Shown piece by piece: positions 42,033 to 55,096 of a DNA stretch of 64,000 nt (the stretch's first letter is position 1; each line of letters begins with the position of its first letter). Below the pieces are notes generated by a model, which saw nothing but the letters and a program-made list of their open reading frames with translations, was not told the origin of the DNA and did no database searches. Both the position numbers and the translations under genes were made by a program. Source of the DNA: Conexibacter woesei Iso977N (GTDB taxonomy: Bacteria > Actinomycetota > Thermoleophilia > Solirubrobacterales > Solirubrobacteraceae); NCBI RefSeq assembly GCF_000424625.1, contig NZ_AUKG01000001.1:1922001-1986000 (forward strand). Direction: 5' to 3'.

Positions 42033-42055
42033 CGGGAGGTGTGCAAAGCGCCTCC
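42033..42055 (+). terminator. Hairpin after the HNH gene
   Basis: GGGAGGTG (42033-42040) pairs with CGCCTCCC (42048-42055), 8 bp with one G-T pair, around a 7-base loop. It lies between the HNH gene stop and the Ku start and could separate the two transcripts. No T-run follows. Confidence 0.45.
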
Positions 42056-42077
42056 CGTCGGGCATCCTTCACCGTCC

Positions 42078-42971
42078 ATGCCCCGATCGATCTGGACCGG
42101 CGCCATCAGCTTCGGGCTCGTGACCGTGCCCGTGAAGCTCTACAGCGCGGTCAACCGCAAGTCCGTCCGCTTCAACCAGCTCAACGGCAAGACCGGCTCC
42201 CGGATCGCCCAGAAGCGGGTCGATGCCTCCACCGGCGAGGAGGTCAACTACGAGGACCTCGTCAAGGGCTATGAGATCTCCAGCGACCGCTACGTCGTGA
42301 TCGAGCCCGAGGAGCTCGACTCGGTCCAGCCCGCGAAGACCAAGACCATCGACATCGAGGACTTCGTCGACCTCGCCGAGATCGACCCGATCTTCTACGA
42401 CCACCCGTACTACCTGGCCCCGGCCACGGGCGGCGCCAAGCCCTACCGCCTGCTGCTCGAGGCGATGCGCGAGACCGAGAGGGTCGCGATCGCCAAGGTC
42501 GTCATTCGCCAGAAGGAGTCGCTGGTCGCCATCCGCGCGCTCCAGGACGCCGACGTCCTCGAGATGGCCACCATGCTGTTCGCCGACGAGGTCGTCGACC
42601 CCGACCGCCTCGACGACATCCCCGGCGCCGACGACGTCAGGACCAACGACCGCGAGCTGGCGATCGCCAAGCAGCTCGTCGAGTCCCTCGCCGGCGAGTT
42701 CGAGCCGGAGAAGTACAAGGACACCTACCGCGAGGCCGTCCTCGCGATGATCGAGAAGAAGGCCGCCGGCGAGGAGATCGTCGTCGTCGAGGCCGAGGAG
42801 GAGGCGGCGCCCGCCCCGGACCTCATGAGCGCCCTGAAGGCCTCGCTCGACGCGGTCCGCAAGACCAGCGGCACACCCGCCGCCGACGACGCCGAGGAGA
42901 AGCCCAGGCGCAGGCGCGCCGGCTCGTCCACCGCGTCCAGGCCGAGGGCGAAGTCCACGGCCAAGAAGTAG
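42078..42971 (+). CDS. ku: Ku DNA-end-binding protein
   Basis: A 297-residue bacterial Ku. It opens with MPRSIWTGAISFGLVTVPVK, the family signature, followed by the Ku core ring (~1-250; NQLNGKTGSRIAQKR and EPEELDSVQPAKT). The C-terminal ~45 residues form a basic, Ala/Lys/Arg-rich tail, typical of actinobacterial Ku and thought to aid DNA threading. Ku homodimers bind double-strand ends and recruit LigD for end joining. No ligD gene is visible in this window. The Ku gene ends 37 bases ahead of the topoisomerase IB ATG. Confidence 0.96.
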   Translation: MPRSIWTGAISFGLVTVPVKLYSAVNRKSVRFNQLNGKTGSRIAQKRVDASTGEEVNYEDLVKGYEISSDRYVVIEPEELDSVQPAKTKTIDIEDFVDLAEIDPIFYDHPYYLAPATGGAKPYRLLLEAMRETERVAIAKVVIRQKESLVAIRALQDADVLEMATMLFADEVVDPDRLDDIPGADDVRTNDRELAIAKQLVESLAGEFEPEKYKDTYREAVLAMIEKKAAGEEIVVVEAEEEAAPAPDLMSALKASLDAVRKTSGTPAADDAEEKPRRRRAGSSTASRPRAKSTAKK

Positions 42972-43008
42972 GCATCGCGGCGTGCGGTCGGCGGGTACGT
43001 CCCCGCCG

Positions 43009-44091
43009 ATGGCCGCCACGAGCACCCGCCTCCGGAGAGTCGACACCACCACCGTCCCGGGCCTGCGCCGCGTCAGGCGCGGCAAGGGCTTCTCCTACCT
43101 CGACCCCGACGGCGACCGCGTCACCGACGACGAGATCCTCACGCGCATCCGCGAGCTCGCGATCCCGCCCGCCTGGAAGGACGTCTGGATCTGCCCGTAC
43201 CCCGGCGGCCACATCCAGGCGACCGGGACCGACCAGCGCGGCCGCAAGCAGTACCTGTACCACTCGGCCTGGCGCGCCCGCCGCGACCAGGCCAAGTTCG
43301 ACGACATGGTCACGTTCGCCCGGACGCTCCCCGCCCTGCGCCAACGGGTGGAGGAGGACCTCGCCCGCGGCGACTTCTCCCAAGATCATGTCCTTGCCTT
43401 GGCCGTCCGGCTCCTGGACCGTGGCTTCTTCCGGATCGGCTCCGAGGACTACGCGGTGACCAACGAGACCTACGGGTTGGCCACCATGAGGAAGTCCCAC
43501 GTGCGCGTGCAGGACGGCGTCCTGCTCTTCGACTACCCCGCCAAGCACTCCAAGCGCCGCATCCAGCAGGTCGTCGACCCGGCCGTGGCCGGCGACATCG
43601 CCACGCTGAGGAAGCGCCGCGGCGGCGGCGACGAGCTGTTGGCCTACAAGTCGAACCGCCGTTGGGTCGACGTCAAGTCCCCGGACATCAACCGCTGGCT
43701 GAAGGACGCGACCGGCGCCGACGTCAGCGCCAAGGACTTCCGGACCTGGGGCGCGACCGTCCTGGCCGCCGTCGGCCTCGCGGTCTCGCCGGTCCCGGAC
43801 ACGCAGACGGCCCGCAAGCGCGCGGTGACCCGCGTCGTCAAGGAGGTCGCGTACTACCTCGGCAACACGCCCGCGGTCGCGCGCGGCTCCTACATCGACC
43901 CGCGCACGCTGGAGCGCTACGCCGACGGCATCACGATCGCCGGAGCGCTCGGCGACCTCGCCGCGGACGACCCGGGTGACGCGACCGCGATCCAGGGCGA
44001 CGTCGAGGTCGCGGTGCTCGAGCTGGTCACCGGCGAGGACTCCGACGCCCTCGCCCCGCCGGGCGGCGAGCTGCTCGCCGAGGCGGCCTGA
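43009..44091 (+). CDS. DNA topoisomerase IB (poxvirus/bacterial type)
   Basis: A 360-residue type IB topoisomerase relaxing supercoils by forming a 3'-phosphotyrosyl link. The N-terminal domain (GKGFSYLDPDG, IPPAWKDVWICPYPGGHIQATGTD in pieces) and catalytic domain match the bacterial family. Y295 in GSYIDPRTLERY is the nucleophile; the Arg/Lys partners lie in the AKHSKRR, KDFRTWGATV and ARKRAV regions. The ATG at 43009 is preferred over GTG 42982, which adds nine unconserved residues. With Ku upstream it forms a DNA-end and topology pair, perhaps used in radiation or desiccation resistance (inference). Confidence 0.93.
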   Translation: MAATSTRLRRVDTTTVPGLRRVRRGKGFSYLDPDGDRVTDDEILTRIRELAIPPAWKDVWICPYPGGHIQATGTDQRGRKQYLYHSAWRARRDQAKFDDMVTFARTLPALRQRVEEDLARGDFSQDHVLALAVRLLDRGFFRIGSEDYAVTNETYGLATMRKSHVRVQDGVLLFDYPAKHSKRRIQQVVDPAVAGDIATLRKRRGGGDELLAYKSNRRWVDVKSPDINRWLKDATGADVSAKDFRTWGATVLAAVGLAVSPVPDTQTARKRAVTRVVKEVAYYLGNTPAVARGSYIDPRTLERYADGITIAGALGDLAADDPGDATAIQGDVEVAVLELVTGEDSDALAPPGGELLAEAA

Positions 44092-44100
44092 GCCGCCTGG

Positions 44101-44217
44101 CCCACGGGTAACCAGTACCAATCGGTACCAACAACTGTTAGCCTCCTCCGGGTCGATGTGGGTCGCGCGAGCGGCGCCTGCCGTTCGCGAACGCGAATAC
44201 GGAGGAGAGCTAAGCGG
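44101..44217 (+). promoter_or_regulatory. Promoter/operator region of the MFS gene
   Basis: The leader contains GTACCAATCGGTACC, a 5-bp inverted repeat around AATC (about 44115-44129), just ahead of a -10-like TGTTAG. A strong ribosome site GGAGGAG at 44201-44207 precedes the ATG at 44218. A repressor site over the promoter is plausible. Confidence 0.35.
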
Positions 44218-45918
44218 ATGAGCACCATCGCAGGGGGCTCCGCGGGTGTGGCCGAGCCACGCCGCAGCATCTGGAACCGGCAGCTGGCGCACTACCCGGA
44301 CACCGCGCACCGGACCTTGTACCTGGGGATCACGGTCGCCGCGACCGTCGTCCTGTACTACGAGCTCTACGTCCAGGGCTCGGTCGCCACGAAGATCATC
44401 CAGGACTTCGGCTTCACGTTCACGCAGTTCGTGTTCGTGCTGGTGATCGGCAACCTGGTGGGCGCGTTCGCCTCGCTGGGCGCCGGCCTCGCCGATCGCT
44501 GGGGCCGCGCGAACCTCGTCGTCGGCGGCCTGCTGCTGACCGGCCTGCTGACGCTCTTCGCGCTCCCCAACGCGAGCAGCAAGGCCGAGTACACGGTGTT
44601 CTTCGCGCTGGTCTCGATCGTCGAGGGCATGGCCTTGGTCGCGACGCCCGCGCTGATCCGCGACTTCTCCCCGCAGATCGGCCGCGCGAGCGCGATGGCG
44701 TTCTGGACGATGGGCCCGGTGCTCGGCTCGCTGCTGGTCACCGAGGTCTCCAGCCACACGCTGGACACGCACACCGACTGGCAGTTCCAGTTCCGCGTCG
44801 CCGGGATCGTCGGCCTGGTCGTCTTCGCGATCGCCGCGATCGGGTTGCGGGAGCTGTCGCCACGGCTGCGCGACCAGTTGATGGTGTCGATGCAGGACCG
44901 GGCGCTGATCGAGGCCCGTGCGCAGGGGATCGCGCCCGAGAAGCTGACCCAGAACCTCTGGCGCCAGATGGCGCGGGCCGACATCGTCCTGCCGGCACTG
45001 GCCGTCAGCGTGTTCCTGCTCTTGTACTACATCTTCGTCGCGTTCCTGGTGGTCTACTTCTCGACCGTCTTCGGCTACACCGAGGCCAAGGCCAACAACT
45101 TGGCCAACTGGTACTGGATCGCCAACGCGCTCGGCCTGCTCGTCGCGGGCTTCACCTCCGACCGCCTGCGCGTGCGCAAGCCGATCCTGGCGGCCGGCAC
45201 CGTGCTCAGCCTGATCGCCGCGGCGATCTTCGCCAGCAGCGCGACCAGGCCCAACACGAGCTACCACACGTTCGCGTGGGTCTTCGTGCTCGGCGCGGTC
45301 GGCGGCGGCACCGCCTACGTGTGCTGGATGGCCGCGTTCACCGAGACGGTGGAGAAGGTCAACCCGGCGGCGACCGCGACCGGCCTGGCCGTCTGGGGCT
45401 GGATCCTGCGGATCGTCGTGACGGTCAGCTTCGCGCTGCTGCCGGTCGTCGTCCCGGCGACGACCACGTTGGTGGACAAGGGCGCCAAGGTCCAGGAGAT
45501 CGTCGCGCAGTACCCGACGCAGGTGACGGTGCTCAACACGGTCGACCCGGCCACGCTGACCGCGGCCGGGACCGGCGACAGGGCCGCGGGCGCCAAGGCC
45601 GTCGGCGAGCTGGTGAGGGCGGGGATGACCCCGGTCCAGGCGGTCGCCGCGCTGCAGTCGGTCGCCAGGATGCCGAGGGCCGACATCGCGTTCCTGGCCG
45701 CCAACGGCGCGAGGGTCCAGAAGGCCCAGGCCGACAACCCCGGCCAGTGGCAGACCTGGTGGTGGATCTGCTTCGCCGGCCAGCTCTGCCTGGTCCCGGC
45801 GGCGCTGCTGATGACCGGCCGCTGGTCCCCGCGCAAGGCGCGTGAGGACGAGGCCGAGCACGCCGCGTTGGTCGAGCGCGAGCTCGCCGCGCTGCAGACC
45901 GCGCGCGCCGCGAGCTAG
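44218..45918 (+). CDS. MFS transporter with a large loop before its last span
   Basis: A 566-residue major facilitator protein. Twelve spans are expected; GLADRWGRANLVVGG is the spans 2-3 motif. The usual ~400-residue core is enlarged by a hydrophilic stretch (~410-510; KGAKVQEIVAQYPTQVTVLN ... AKAVGELVRAGMTPVQAV) between the last two helices, which should lie outside the membrane. This pattern occurs in some actinobacterial acid/sugar-type MFS carriers; the substrate is unknown. The start ATG has GGAGGAG 10 bases upstream. It is convergent with the STAS gene, with a hairpin at the junction. Confidence 0.86.
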   Translation: MSTIAGGSAGVAEPRRSIWNRQLAHYPDTAHRTLYLGITVAATVVLYYELYVQGSVATKIIQDFGFTFTQFVFVLVIGNLVGAFASLGAGLADRWGRANLVVGGLLLTGLLTLFALPNASSKAEYTVFFALVSIVEGMALVATPALIRDFSPQIGRASAMAFWTMGPVLGSLLVTEVSSHTLDTHTDWQFQFRVAGIVGLVVFAIAAIGLRELSPRLRDQLMVSMQDRALIEARAQGIAPEKLTQNLWRQMARADIVLPALAVSVFLLLYYIFVAFLVVYFSTVFGYTEAKANNLANWYWIANALGLLVAGFTSDRLRVRKPILAAGTVLSLIAAAIFASSATRPNTSYHTFAWVFVLGAVGGGTAYVCWMAAFTETVEKVNPAATATGLAVWGWILRIVVTVSFALLPVVVPATTTLVDKGAKVQEIVAQYPTQVTVLNTVDPATLTAAGTGDRAAGAKAVGELVRAGMTPVQAVAALQSVARMPRADIAFLAANGARVQKAQADNPGQWQTWWWICFAGQLCLVPAALLMTGRWSPRKAREDEAEHAALVERELAALQTARAAS

Positions 45919-45961
45919 CCGGCGGCGCGAGAAGAGGTTCCGAAGAAGGACGGAGGGACGG

Positions 45962-45983
45962 GGCCTCGGCTTACGCCGAGGCC
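45962..45983. terminator. Two-way terminator hairpin
   Basis: GGCCTCGGC (45962-45970) and GCCGAGGCC (45975-45983) form a perfect 9-bp stem with the loop TTAC, followed on the + strand by TCTTCCT. It lies between the convergent MFS and STAS genes and covers the TAA stop of the latter. Confidence 0.65.
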
Positions 45984-46339
45984 TCTTCCTCGTCCAGGGC
46001 GGCCAGCGCGTCCTCGCGCGAGCCGCGGATCGTGAAGATCTGGTCCAGGCCGGTGATCTCGAACGTCTTGGCGATGTTCTGGTCGACGTTGACGATGGTC
46101 AGCCGGCCGTCGCGCGAGCGCAGGCGCTTGACCGTGCCGATCAGGACGCCCAGCGCGGTCGAGTCCAGGAACGTCGTCTCGCCGAGGTCCACCACGAGCC
46201 GGGACTTGCCGCCCTCGATCGCCTCGCCGAGGGCCGTCTTCAGCTCCGGCGCGGTGAACAGGTCGATCTCGCCGCGGACGGCCACGACCTGCGTGGCGGT
46301 GTCGACGGAGTCCTGGGTCAAAGCGAATTCGGGTGGCAT
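45971..46339 (-). CDS. STAS-domain anti-anti-sigma factor (RsbV/SpoIIAA-like)
   Basis: A 122-residue STAS protein. The phosphorylated serine of the family is S60 in FLDSTALGVL. The opening GEIDLFTAPELK is characteristic. When unphosphorylated it should bind an RsbW-type kinase and free a sigma factor, here probably one of the SigB/F-type factors at 33811 or 35878. It is last in a three-gene minus-strand operon with the two proteins upstream. The acidic tail (DEEEASA) overlaps the terminator hairpin. Confidence 0.92.
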   Translation of the reverse strand: MPPEFALTQDSVDTATQVVAVRGEIDLFTAPELKTALGEAIEGGKSRLVVDLGETTFLDSTALGVLIGTVKRLRSRDGRLTIVNVDQNIAKTFEITGLDQIFTIRGSREDALAALDEEEASA

Positions 46340-46379
46340 CTCGTTCCTCAGTGTTGCGAATCTCGTTGAAGAAGCTCGG

Positions 46380-46760
46380 TCACTCGCGGAAGGCGAGGCG
46401 GAGCAGCAGCTCGTTGCCGTCGGTCCGCACGTCCGACGCCACGCGCTCGAAGACGTTGCCGACGCCCGGCAGCGAGGCGGCCTGGACGAGCGCGTCGCCG
46501 CCGGCGGCGGGCAGCGGCCCGACGCGCAGCGACAGGCCCTCGGGCTCGGCGTGGACGTGGACGGTCACCTCGCCGTTGGCGGTGTGGCCGGGCGCGTGCG
46601 CGGCGACCGCGTCGGTCAGCAGCAGCGCGTCGTCGAGGCGGTCGATCGGGCACTGCGCGCGCGCGGCGAGCATCCCGACGACGCGGCCCAGGACCGGCCC
46701 GAGCAGCTCGGGCCGGCGGACGGTCAGCGTGGCCTCGTTGACGACGGGCGTCTCGGGCAT
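46380..46760 (-). CDS. Degenerate RsbW-like protein
   Basis: A 126-residue protein between the anti-sigma and STAS genes, with its ATG overlapping the previous stop as TGATG. The pattern of strands and helices, VGMLAARAQCPIDRLDDALLL and GNELLLRLAF, follows the GHKL fold of anti-sigma factors. The ATP-binding N-box asparagine (normally E-x3-N) is replaced around TDAVAAHA and no G-boxes are clear. It may be a non-kinase binding partner or decoy. That is inference from fold resemblance and gene position. Confidence 0.6.
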   Translation of the reverse strand: MPETPVVNEATLTVRRPELLGPVLGRVVGMLAARAQCPIDRLDDALLLTDAVAAHAPGHTANGEVTVHVHAEPEGLSLRVGPLPAAGGDALVQAASLPGVGNVFERVASDVRTDGNELLLRLAFRE

Positions 46761-47194
46761 CAGGCGGCGGCCTCCGGTGCGCGATCCAGCTCGAAGGTCA
46801 TGCGGACCTCGGTCTCCTCGCGGTCGTTGGTGCCCAGCTCCAGGGAGGAGGCGAGCGTGGCGATCAGCGGCAGGCCGAGGCCGAGGCCCGGCGAGTCCGG
46901 CCGCGGGAGGATCCCGCGGCCCTCGTCGGAGACCACGACGGTCAGCGCGCCGTCGGTCAGGCGGGCGGTCACGCTCATGGGACCGTCGCTGTCCGGGTAC
47001 GCATGCACCACGACGTTGGTGCAGGCCTCAGTCACGGCCAGCTTGACGTCCGCCAGCGCGTGGTCGGGGACGTCAAGGGCGTCGCCGAGACCGCCGAAGG
47101 CATGCCGGACCACGGCAACGTTCTCGGCGCGTGCCGGCAGTGTCAGCTCGAAGTCGGGCGTCACGGGCTCCTGGTGGCGGTCATGCCGAGGCAT
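46760..47194 (-). CDS. RsbW-type ATP-binding anti-sigma factor / serine kinase
   Basis: A ~144-residue GHKL ATPase. The N-box is VTEACTNVVVHAYP and the G1 box is VVVSDEGRGI, followed by PGLGLGLPLIATLA, the G2-type lid. Such proteins phosphorylate a STAS partner and bind a SigB/F factor. The ATG at 47194 gives a normal length; ATGs at 47224 and 47296 give longer ends with no conservation. It is first in the operon of three that ends with the STAS gene. Confidence 0.86.
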   Translation of the reverse strand: MPRHDRHQEPVTPDFELTLPARAENVAVVRHAFGGLGDALDVPDHALADVKLAVTEACTNVVVHAYPDSDGPMSVTARLTDGALTVVVSDEGRGILPRPDSPGLGLGLPLIATLASSLELGTNDREETEVRMTFELDRAPEAAA

Positions 47195-47296
47195 CCCAGC
47201 CCCGGGGTTCTCATCGGCTGGCATATGCCCGGCCGGTGGTCGGACTATGCGCACTTCGCGCGACCCCCTTGGAAGGCGCAGTGCGACGGTGAGCAT

Positions 47297-47685
47297 ATTG
47301 GTTGGTGCGGAGGCCTTCGGGACGGGCTCGGCGCGGCCCTGTCGGGCGGCTTAAGCACGTCGAGCCGTCTCAAAGGGACGGCCCGACGCGTGTGGGGGAG
47401 GTCATCGCATCGCGCCGGGGCAGGGTCCGGCGCTCTCCGTGACGCGATATCGGCGGGAGCATCACGTCCCGCGACAGTCGGTATGCCCCGGCCTTCTGGC
47501 TGCAAACGCCGTACAACGAACACGCCGATTTCCGGTTTGCACGCAGACGAACGTCACCGTCTGATAAGGCCAGGCGGCATGGTCCGCTGAGGCTGTATGC
47601 GATCACGTACGCCTGTCCAATCTGGAGTGCGCTTGCTACTCTGCCGCTTCTTCTCACGTGCCCCCGGGCCGCCACGGGACACCTC
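47297..47685. other. Divergent promoter region upstream of gltB
   Basis: A gene-free gap of ~390 bases between the anti-sigma operon and gltB. It must hold both promoters. TTGCTACTC-like sequence near 47632 could be part of a promoter for gltB, but I cannot confirm a -35/-10 pair. No repeat or riboswitch is evident. Confidence 0.3.
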
Positions 47686-52215
<4,530 letters not shown>

Positions 52216-52217
52216 CC

Positions 52218-53771
52218 ATGGGTGAGCTCGGAGGGTTCCTGAAGATCGACCGCTCGAACGTCCCGTACCGGGATGCGGCCGAGCGCGTCGGCGACTTCAA
52301 GGAGTTCGTGGTCCAGAGGTCCGACGAGGAGCTGTCGGGCCAGGGCGCGCGCTGCATGGAGTGCGGCGTGCCGTTCTGCCACAACGGGTGCCCGCTCGGG
52401 AACCTGATCCCGGACTGGAACGACCTCGTCTACCGCGACCGCTGGCCGGACGCGATCAAGCAGCTGCACGCGACGAACAACTTCCCGGAGTTCACGGGTC
52501 GTCTGTGCCCGGCGCCGTGCGAGGCCGCGTGCGTGCTGGAGATCCGCGAGGGCGACGCGGTGACGATCAAGCAGATCGAGAACTCGATCGTCAACCGCGC
52601 GTGGGACGAGGGCTGGGTCGTGCCGCAGCCGCCGTCGGTCGAGACGGGGCTTTCGGCTGCCGTCGTCGGCGCCGGTCCCGCGGGCATGGCCGCCGCGCAG
52701 CAGCTGCGCCGTGCCGGGCACCGCGTGGTGCTGTTCGAGCGGGACGAGGCCGCCGGTGGGTTGGTGCGCTTCGGCGTCCCGGACTTCAAGATCGAGAAGT
52801 GGGTCATCGAGCGCCGGCTGGAGCAGCTGCGCGGCGAGGGCGTCGAGATCCGCTGCGGCGTCGACGTCGGCCGCGACGTCACCGCCGAGGAGCTGCGTGC
52901 CGAGTTCGACGCGGTCGTCCTGACGATCGGCCCCCGCGTGCCGCGCGACCTGCCGGTCCCGGGCCGCGAGCTCGACGGGATCCACTCCGCGATGGAGTAC
53001 CTCTACGTGCGCAACCGCGCGATCGCGGCCGCCGAGGGCCCGGAGCCGACCGTGCCCGCGCCCGAGGCGCGGGAGATCACGGCGGCGGGCAAGCACGTCA
53101 TCGTCATCGGCGGCGGCGACACCGGCGCCGACTGCGTCGGGCACTCGATCCGCGAGGGCGCTTTGAGCGTCACGCAGCTGGAGCTGCTGCCCGAGCCGCC
53201 CGTGCATCGTCCCGACGACCGGACCCCGTGGCCGCTGTGGCCGCAGAAGTTCCGGTTGTCGTACGCGATGGAGGAGGCGACCGCGATCGGCAAGGGCGAG
53301 CAGGACTTCTCGATCGTGACGACGCACTTCGCGGGCGAGGACGGCAACGTCAGCGCGCTGCACTACGCGCAGGCCGAGGCGGCGCCGCCGTTCGGCCCGG
53401 TCGAGGGCACGGGCGGCGAGATGCAGGCCGACCTGGTGTTGCTGGCCATGGGCTTCCTGCATCCCGAGCACGAGGGCATCGTCGAGCAGTTCGGGCTGGA
53501 TCTCGATCCGCGCGGCAACATCAAGGCCTCCACCTACGCGACCAGCGTGCACGGCGTCTTCGCCGCCGGCGACGCCCGCCGCGGCCAGTCCCTGATCGTC
53601 TGGGCGATCAACGAAGGCCGCCAAGCCGCCCGCATGGCGGACCGCTACCTCCACGAGCTCGGCGCCACTCAGCGCGAGCCGATCCTCGCCGGCAACATCT
53701 CACCCGCCGACGAGGGGCCGGAAGGACCACCGTCCCACGCGGACGGCGGCGTGACCGCCGAAGAAGACTGA
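52218..53771 (+). CDS. gltD: Glutamate synthase small subunit
   Basis: A 517-residue FAD protein that passes NADPH electrons to GltB. The N-terminal cysteine clusters [20 protein letters not shown] and [12 protein letters not shown] bind two 4Fe-4S groups. FAD and NADPH sites follow: [16 protein letters not shown] and [33 protein letters not shown] is the FAD-binding closing motif. The last ~30 residues ([19 protein letters not shown]) are an extra tail. A perfect terminator hairpin follows the stop. Confidence 0.96.
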   Translation: MGELGGFLKIDRSNVPYRDAAERVGDFKEFVVQRSDEELSGQGARCMECGVPFCHNGCPLGNLIPDWNDLVYRDRWPDAIKQLHATNNFPEFTGRLCPAPCEAACVLEIREGDAVTIKQIENSIVNRAWDEGWVVPQPPSVETGLSAAVVGAGPAGMAAAQQLRRAGHRVVLFERDEAAGGLVRFGVPDFKIEKWVIERRLEQLRGEGVEIRCGVDVGRDVTAEELRAEFDAVVLTIGPRVPRDLPVPGRELDGIHSAMEYLYVRNRAIAAAEGPEPTVPAPEAREITAAGKHVIVIGGGDTGADCVGHSIREGALSVTQLELLPEPPVHRPDDRTPWPLWPQKFRLSYAMEEATAIGKGEQDFSIVTTHFAGEDGNVSALHYAQAEAAPPFGPVEGTGGEMQADLVLLAMGFLHPEHEGIVEQFGLDLDPRGNIKASTYATSVHGVFAAGDARRGQSLIVWAINEGRQAARMADRYLHELGATQREPILAGNISPADEGPEGPPSHADGGVTAEED

Positions 53772-53776
53772 ACCAC

Positions 53777-53800
53777 CGACGCGCCCTCCGGGGCGCGTCG
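53777..53800 (+). terminator. gltBD terminator hairpin
   Basis: CGACGCGCCC (53777-53786) and GGGCGCGTCG (53791-53800) form a perfect 10-bp stem with loop TCCG, starting 6 bases after the gltD stop. No T-run follows, which is common in GC-rich actinobacteria. Confidence 0.7.
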
Positions 53801-54124
53801 CTCGTTCGACGCCACTCGGCAGACGCGCCTCGTCGTCTCTGGTCGCGCCACCGTCGCTGGGGCGGTCGGCGGGAGTTGCGGCGCGCGACGCCTCGCAACC
53901 AATCCGTGGTCGAGCCTGGCACGCCGAGCCTCGCAGTCTCCGCAGACGCGTCCCGTCGCTTCTGGTCGCGCGACGTCTCGCCACCGGCGTCGGTGAGCCC
54001 GGCGCACCGATCCGCGACGTGCCCACCGGGTGTTCTGACACCCCGCCTGCAGATAGTTGTGGCGCATGCCGACCACCTGGAGGTAGGACCAATCCGCCTT
54101 CCAGAGCAGGGAGCTCTTCTCTTC
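53801..54124. repeat. Gene-free stretch with an imperfect direct repeat
   Basis: No gene is supported here. A ~30-base element beginning CAGACGCG and ending TCTGGTCGCGC occurs at 53820-53849 and again at 53943-53972, differing at about five positions. The rest is GC-rich and shows no clear promoter for the gene at 54125. Confidence 0.45.
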
Positions 54125-55060
54125 ATGTCCCGCAAGACCCCCGTCGCGTTCGCCGCGGCGCTCGCGACGCTGGCCGTCGCGGTTCCCGCCGCCTCCGCGG
54201 CGGTCACGACCACCCCGCTGACGATCAGCCAGAGCGGCGACGTCGTCACCTTCACCGTCGCCCCGGGCGGCGACTGGGGCAGCGCCGACGGCAACGCGCT
54301 CCTGATCGCGCCGGCCGGCTCCGGCACCACGACCGTCGCCGCCTCGATGGGCCACGGCGGCTTCGGCGCCGCGAAGGTCACCGGCAGCACGGCCGACTGC
54401 CAGACGCTCACCAGCTCCGACGCGACCATGCTGACCGACGTCCCGGATCCCACCTTCTCCGACGATGGCTCGGGCTTCACCTGGAAGATCCCGGCCGCCG
54501 ACCTGCCGGCGTCGTTCGACGCCAAGGTCGTCTTCGCCAGCGACTTCAGCGCCGACGGCTGCTCGCCCGACGCCGACCACAACGGCATCGTCACGACGAT
54601 GGCCGACGCCCAGCGCTTCCCGGTCCCGCCGGTCGTCGTGGCCCCGGCCCCGGTCGTGACGCCCGCTCCGGCCCCGGCGCCCGCGCCGGTCGCGACGCCC
54701 GTCGCCGCGCCCAAGCCCGTCGCCGACCCCGACAAGGACGGCATCAAGAACAACTGGCTCGTCGACGGCAAGCCGGTCGCCGCGCCGAAGGCCGCGAAGG
54801 TCGCCGGCGTGACCGCCCACGGCGCCACGCTGACGCTGCCCAAGGCCCCGAAGGGCGCGACGATCCGCGTCTACGTCCGCGTCGCCGGCACCGGCACGTT
54901 CAAGGCCGTCACGGTCAAGATCAACAAGAAGACCGGCAAGGCGACCCTGTCGGGCCTGAAGGCCGGCAAGCACTACGAGGTCAAGCTCGTCGCGGTCAAC
55001 AAGGCCGGCCAGCAGACGACCGCCTCGAAGGCCGCGGTCGTCAAGACCACCAAGAAGTAG
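54125..55060 (+). CDS. Secreted protein with C-terminal fibronectin-like domain
   Basis: A 311-residue exported protein. The signal peptide MSRKTPVAFAAALATLAVAV ends at ASAA. The first mature domain (~30-170) is a beta-sandwich with a Cys pair (TADCQTL and DGCSPD). A Pro/Ala/Val linker (~180-205; PAPAPAPAPVATPVA) follows, then DPDKDGIKNNWL, a calcium-type loop. The C-terminal ~85 residues look like a lysine-rich Fn3 domain (VRVAGTGTFKAVTVKI, GLKAGKHYEVKLVAVNKAG). Wall or matrix association is likely; function is unknown. Confidence 0.8.
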   Translation: MSRKTPVAFAAALATLAVAVPAASAAVTTTPLTISQSGDVVTFTVAPGGDWGSADGNALLIAPAGSGTTTVAASMGHGGFGAAKVTGSTADCQTLTSSDATMLTDVPDPTFSDDGSGFTWKIPAADLPASFDAKVVFASDFSADGCSPDADHNGIVTTMADAQRFPVPPVVVAPAPVVTPAPAPAPAPVATPVAAPKPVADPDKDGIKNNWLVDGKPVAAPKAAKVAGVTAHGATLTLPKAPKGATIRVYVRVAGTGTFKAVTVKINKKTGKATLSGLKAGKHYEVKLVAVNKAGQQTTASKAAVVKTTKK

Positions 55061-55096
55061 CCCCTCGACGCAGGCCCGGACCGGCGTTAGGGTCGC

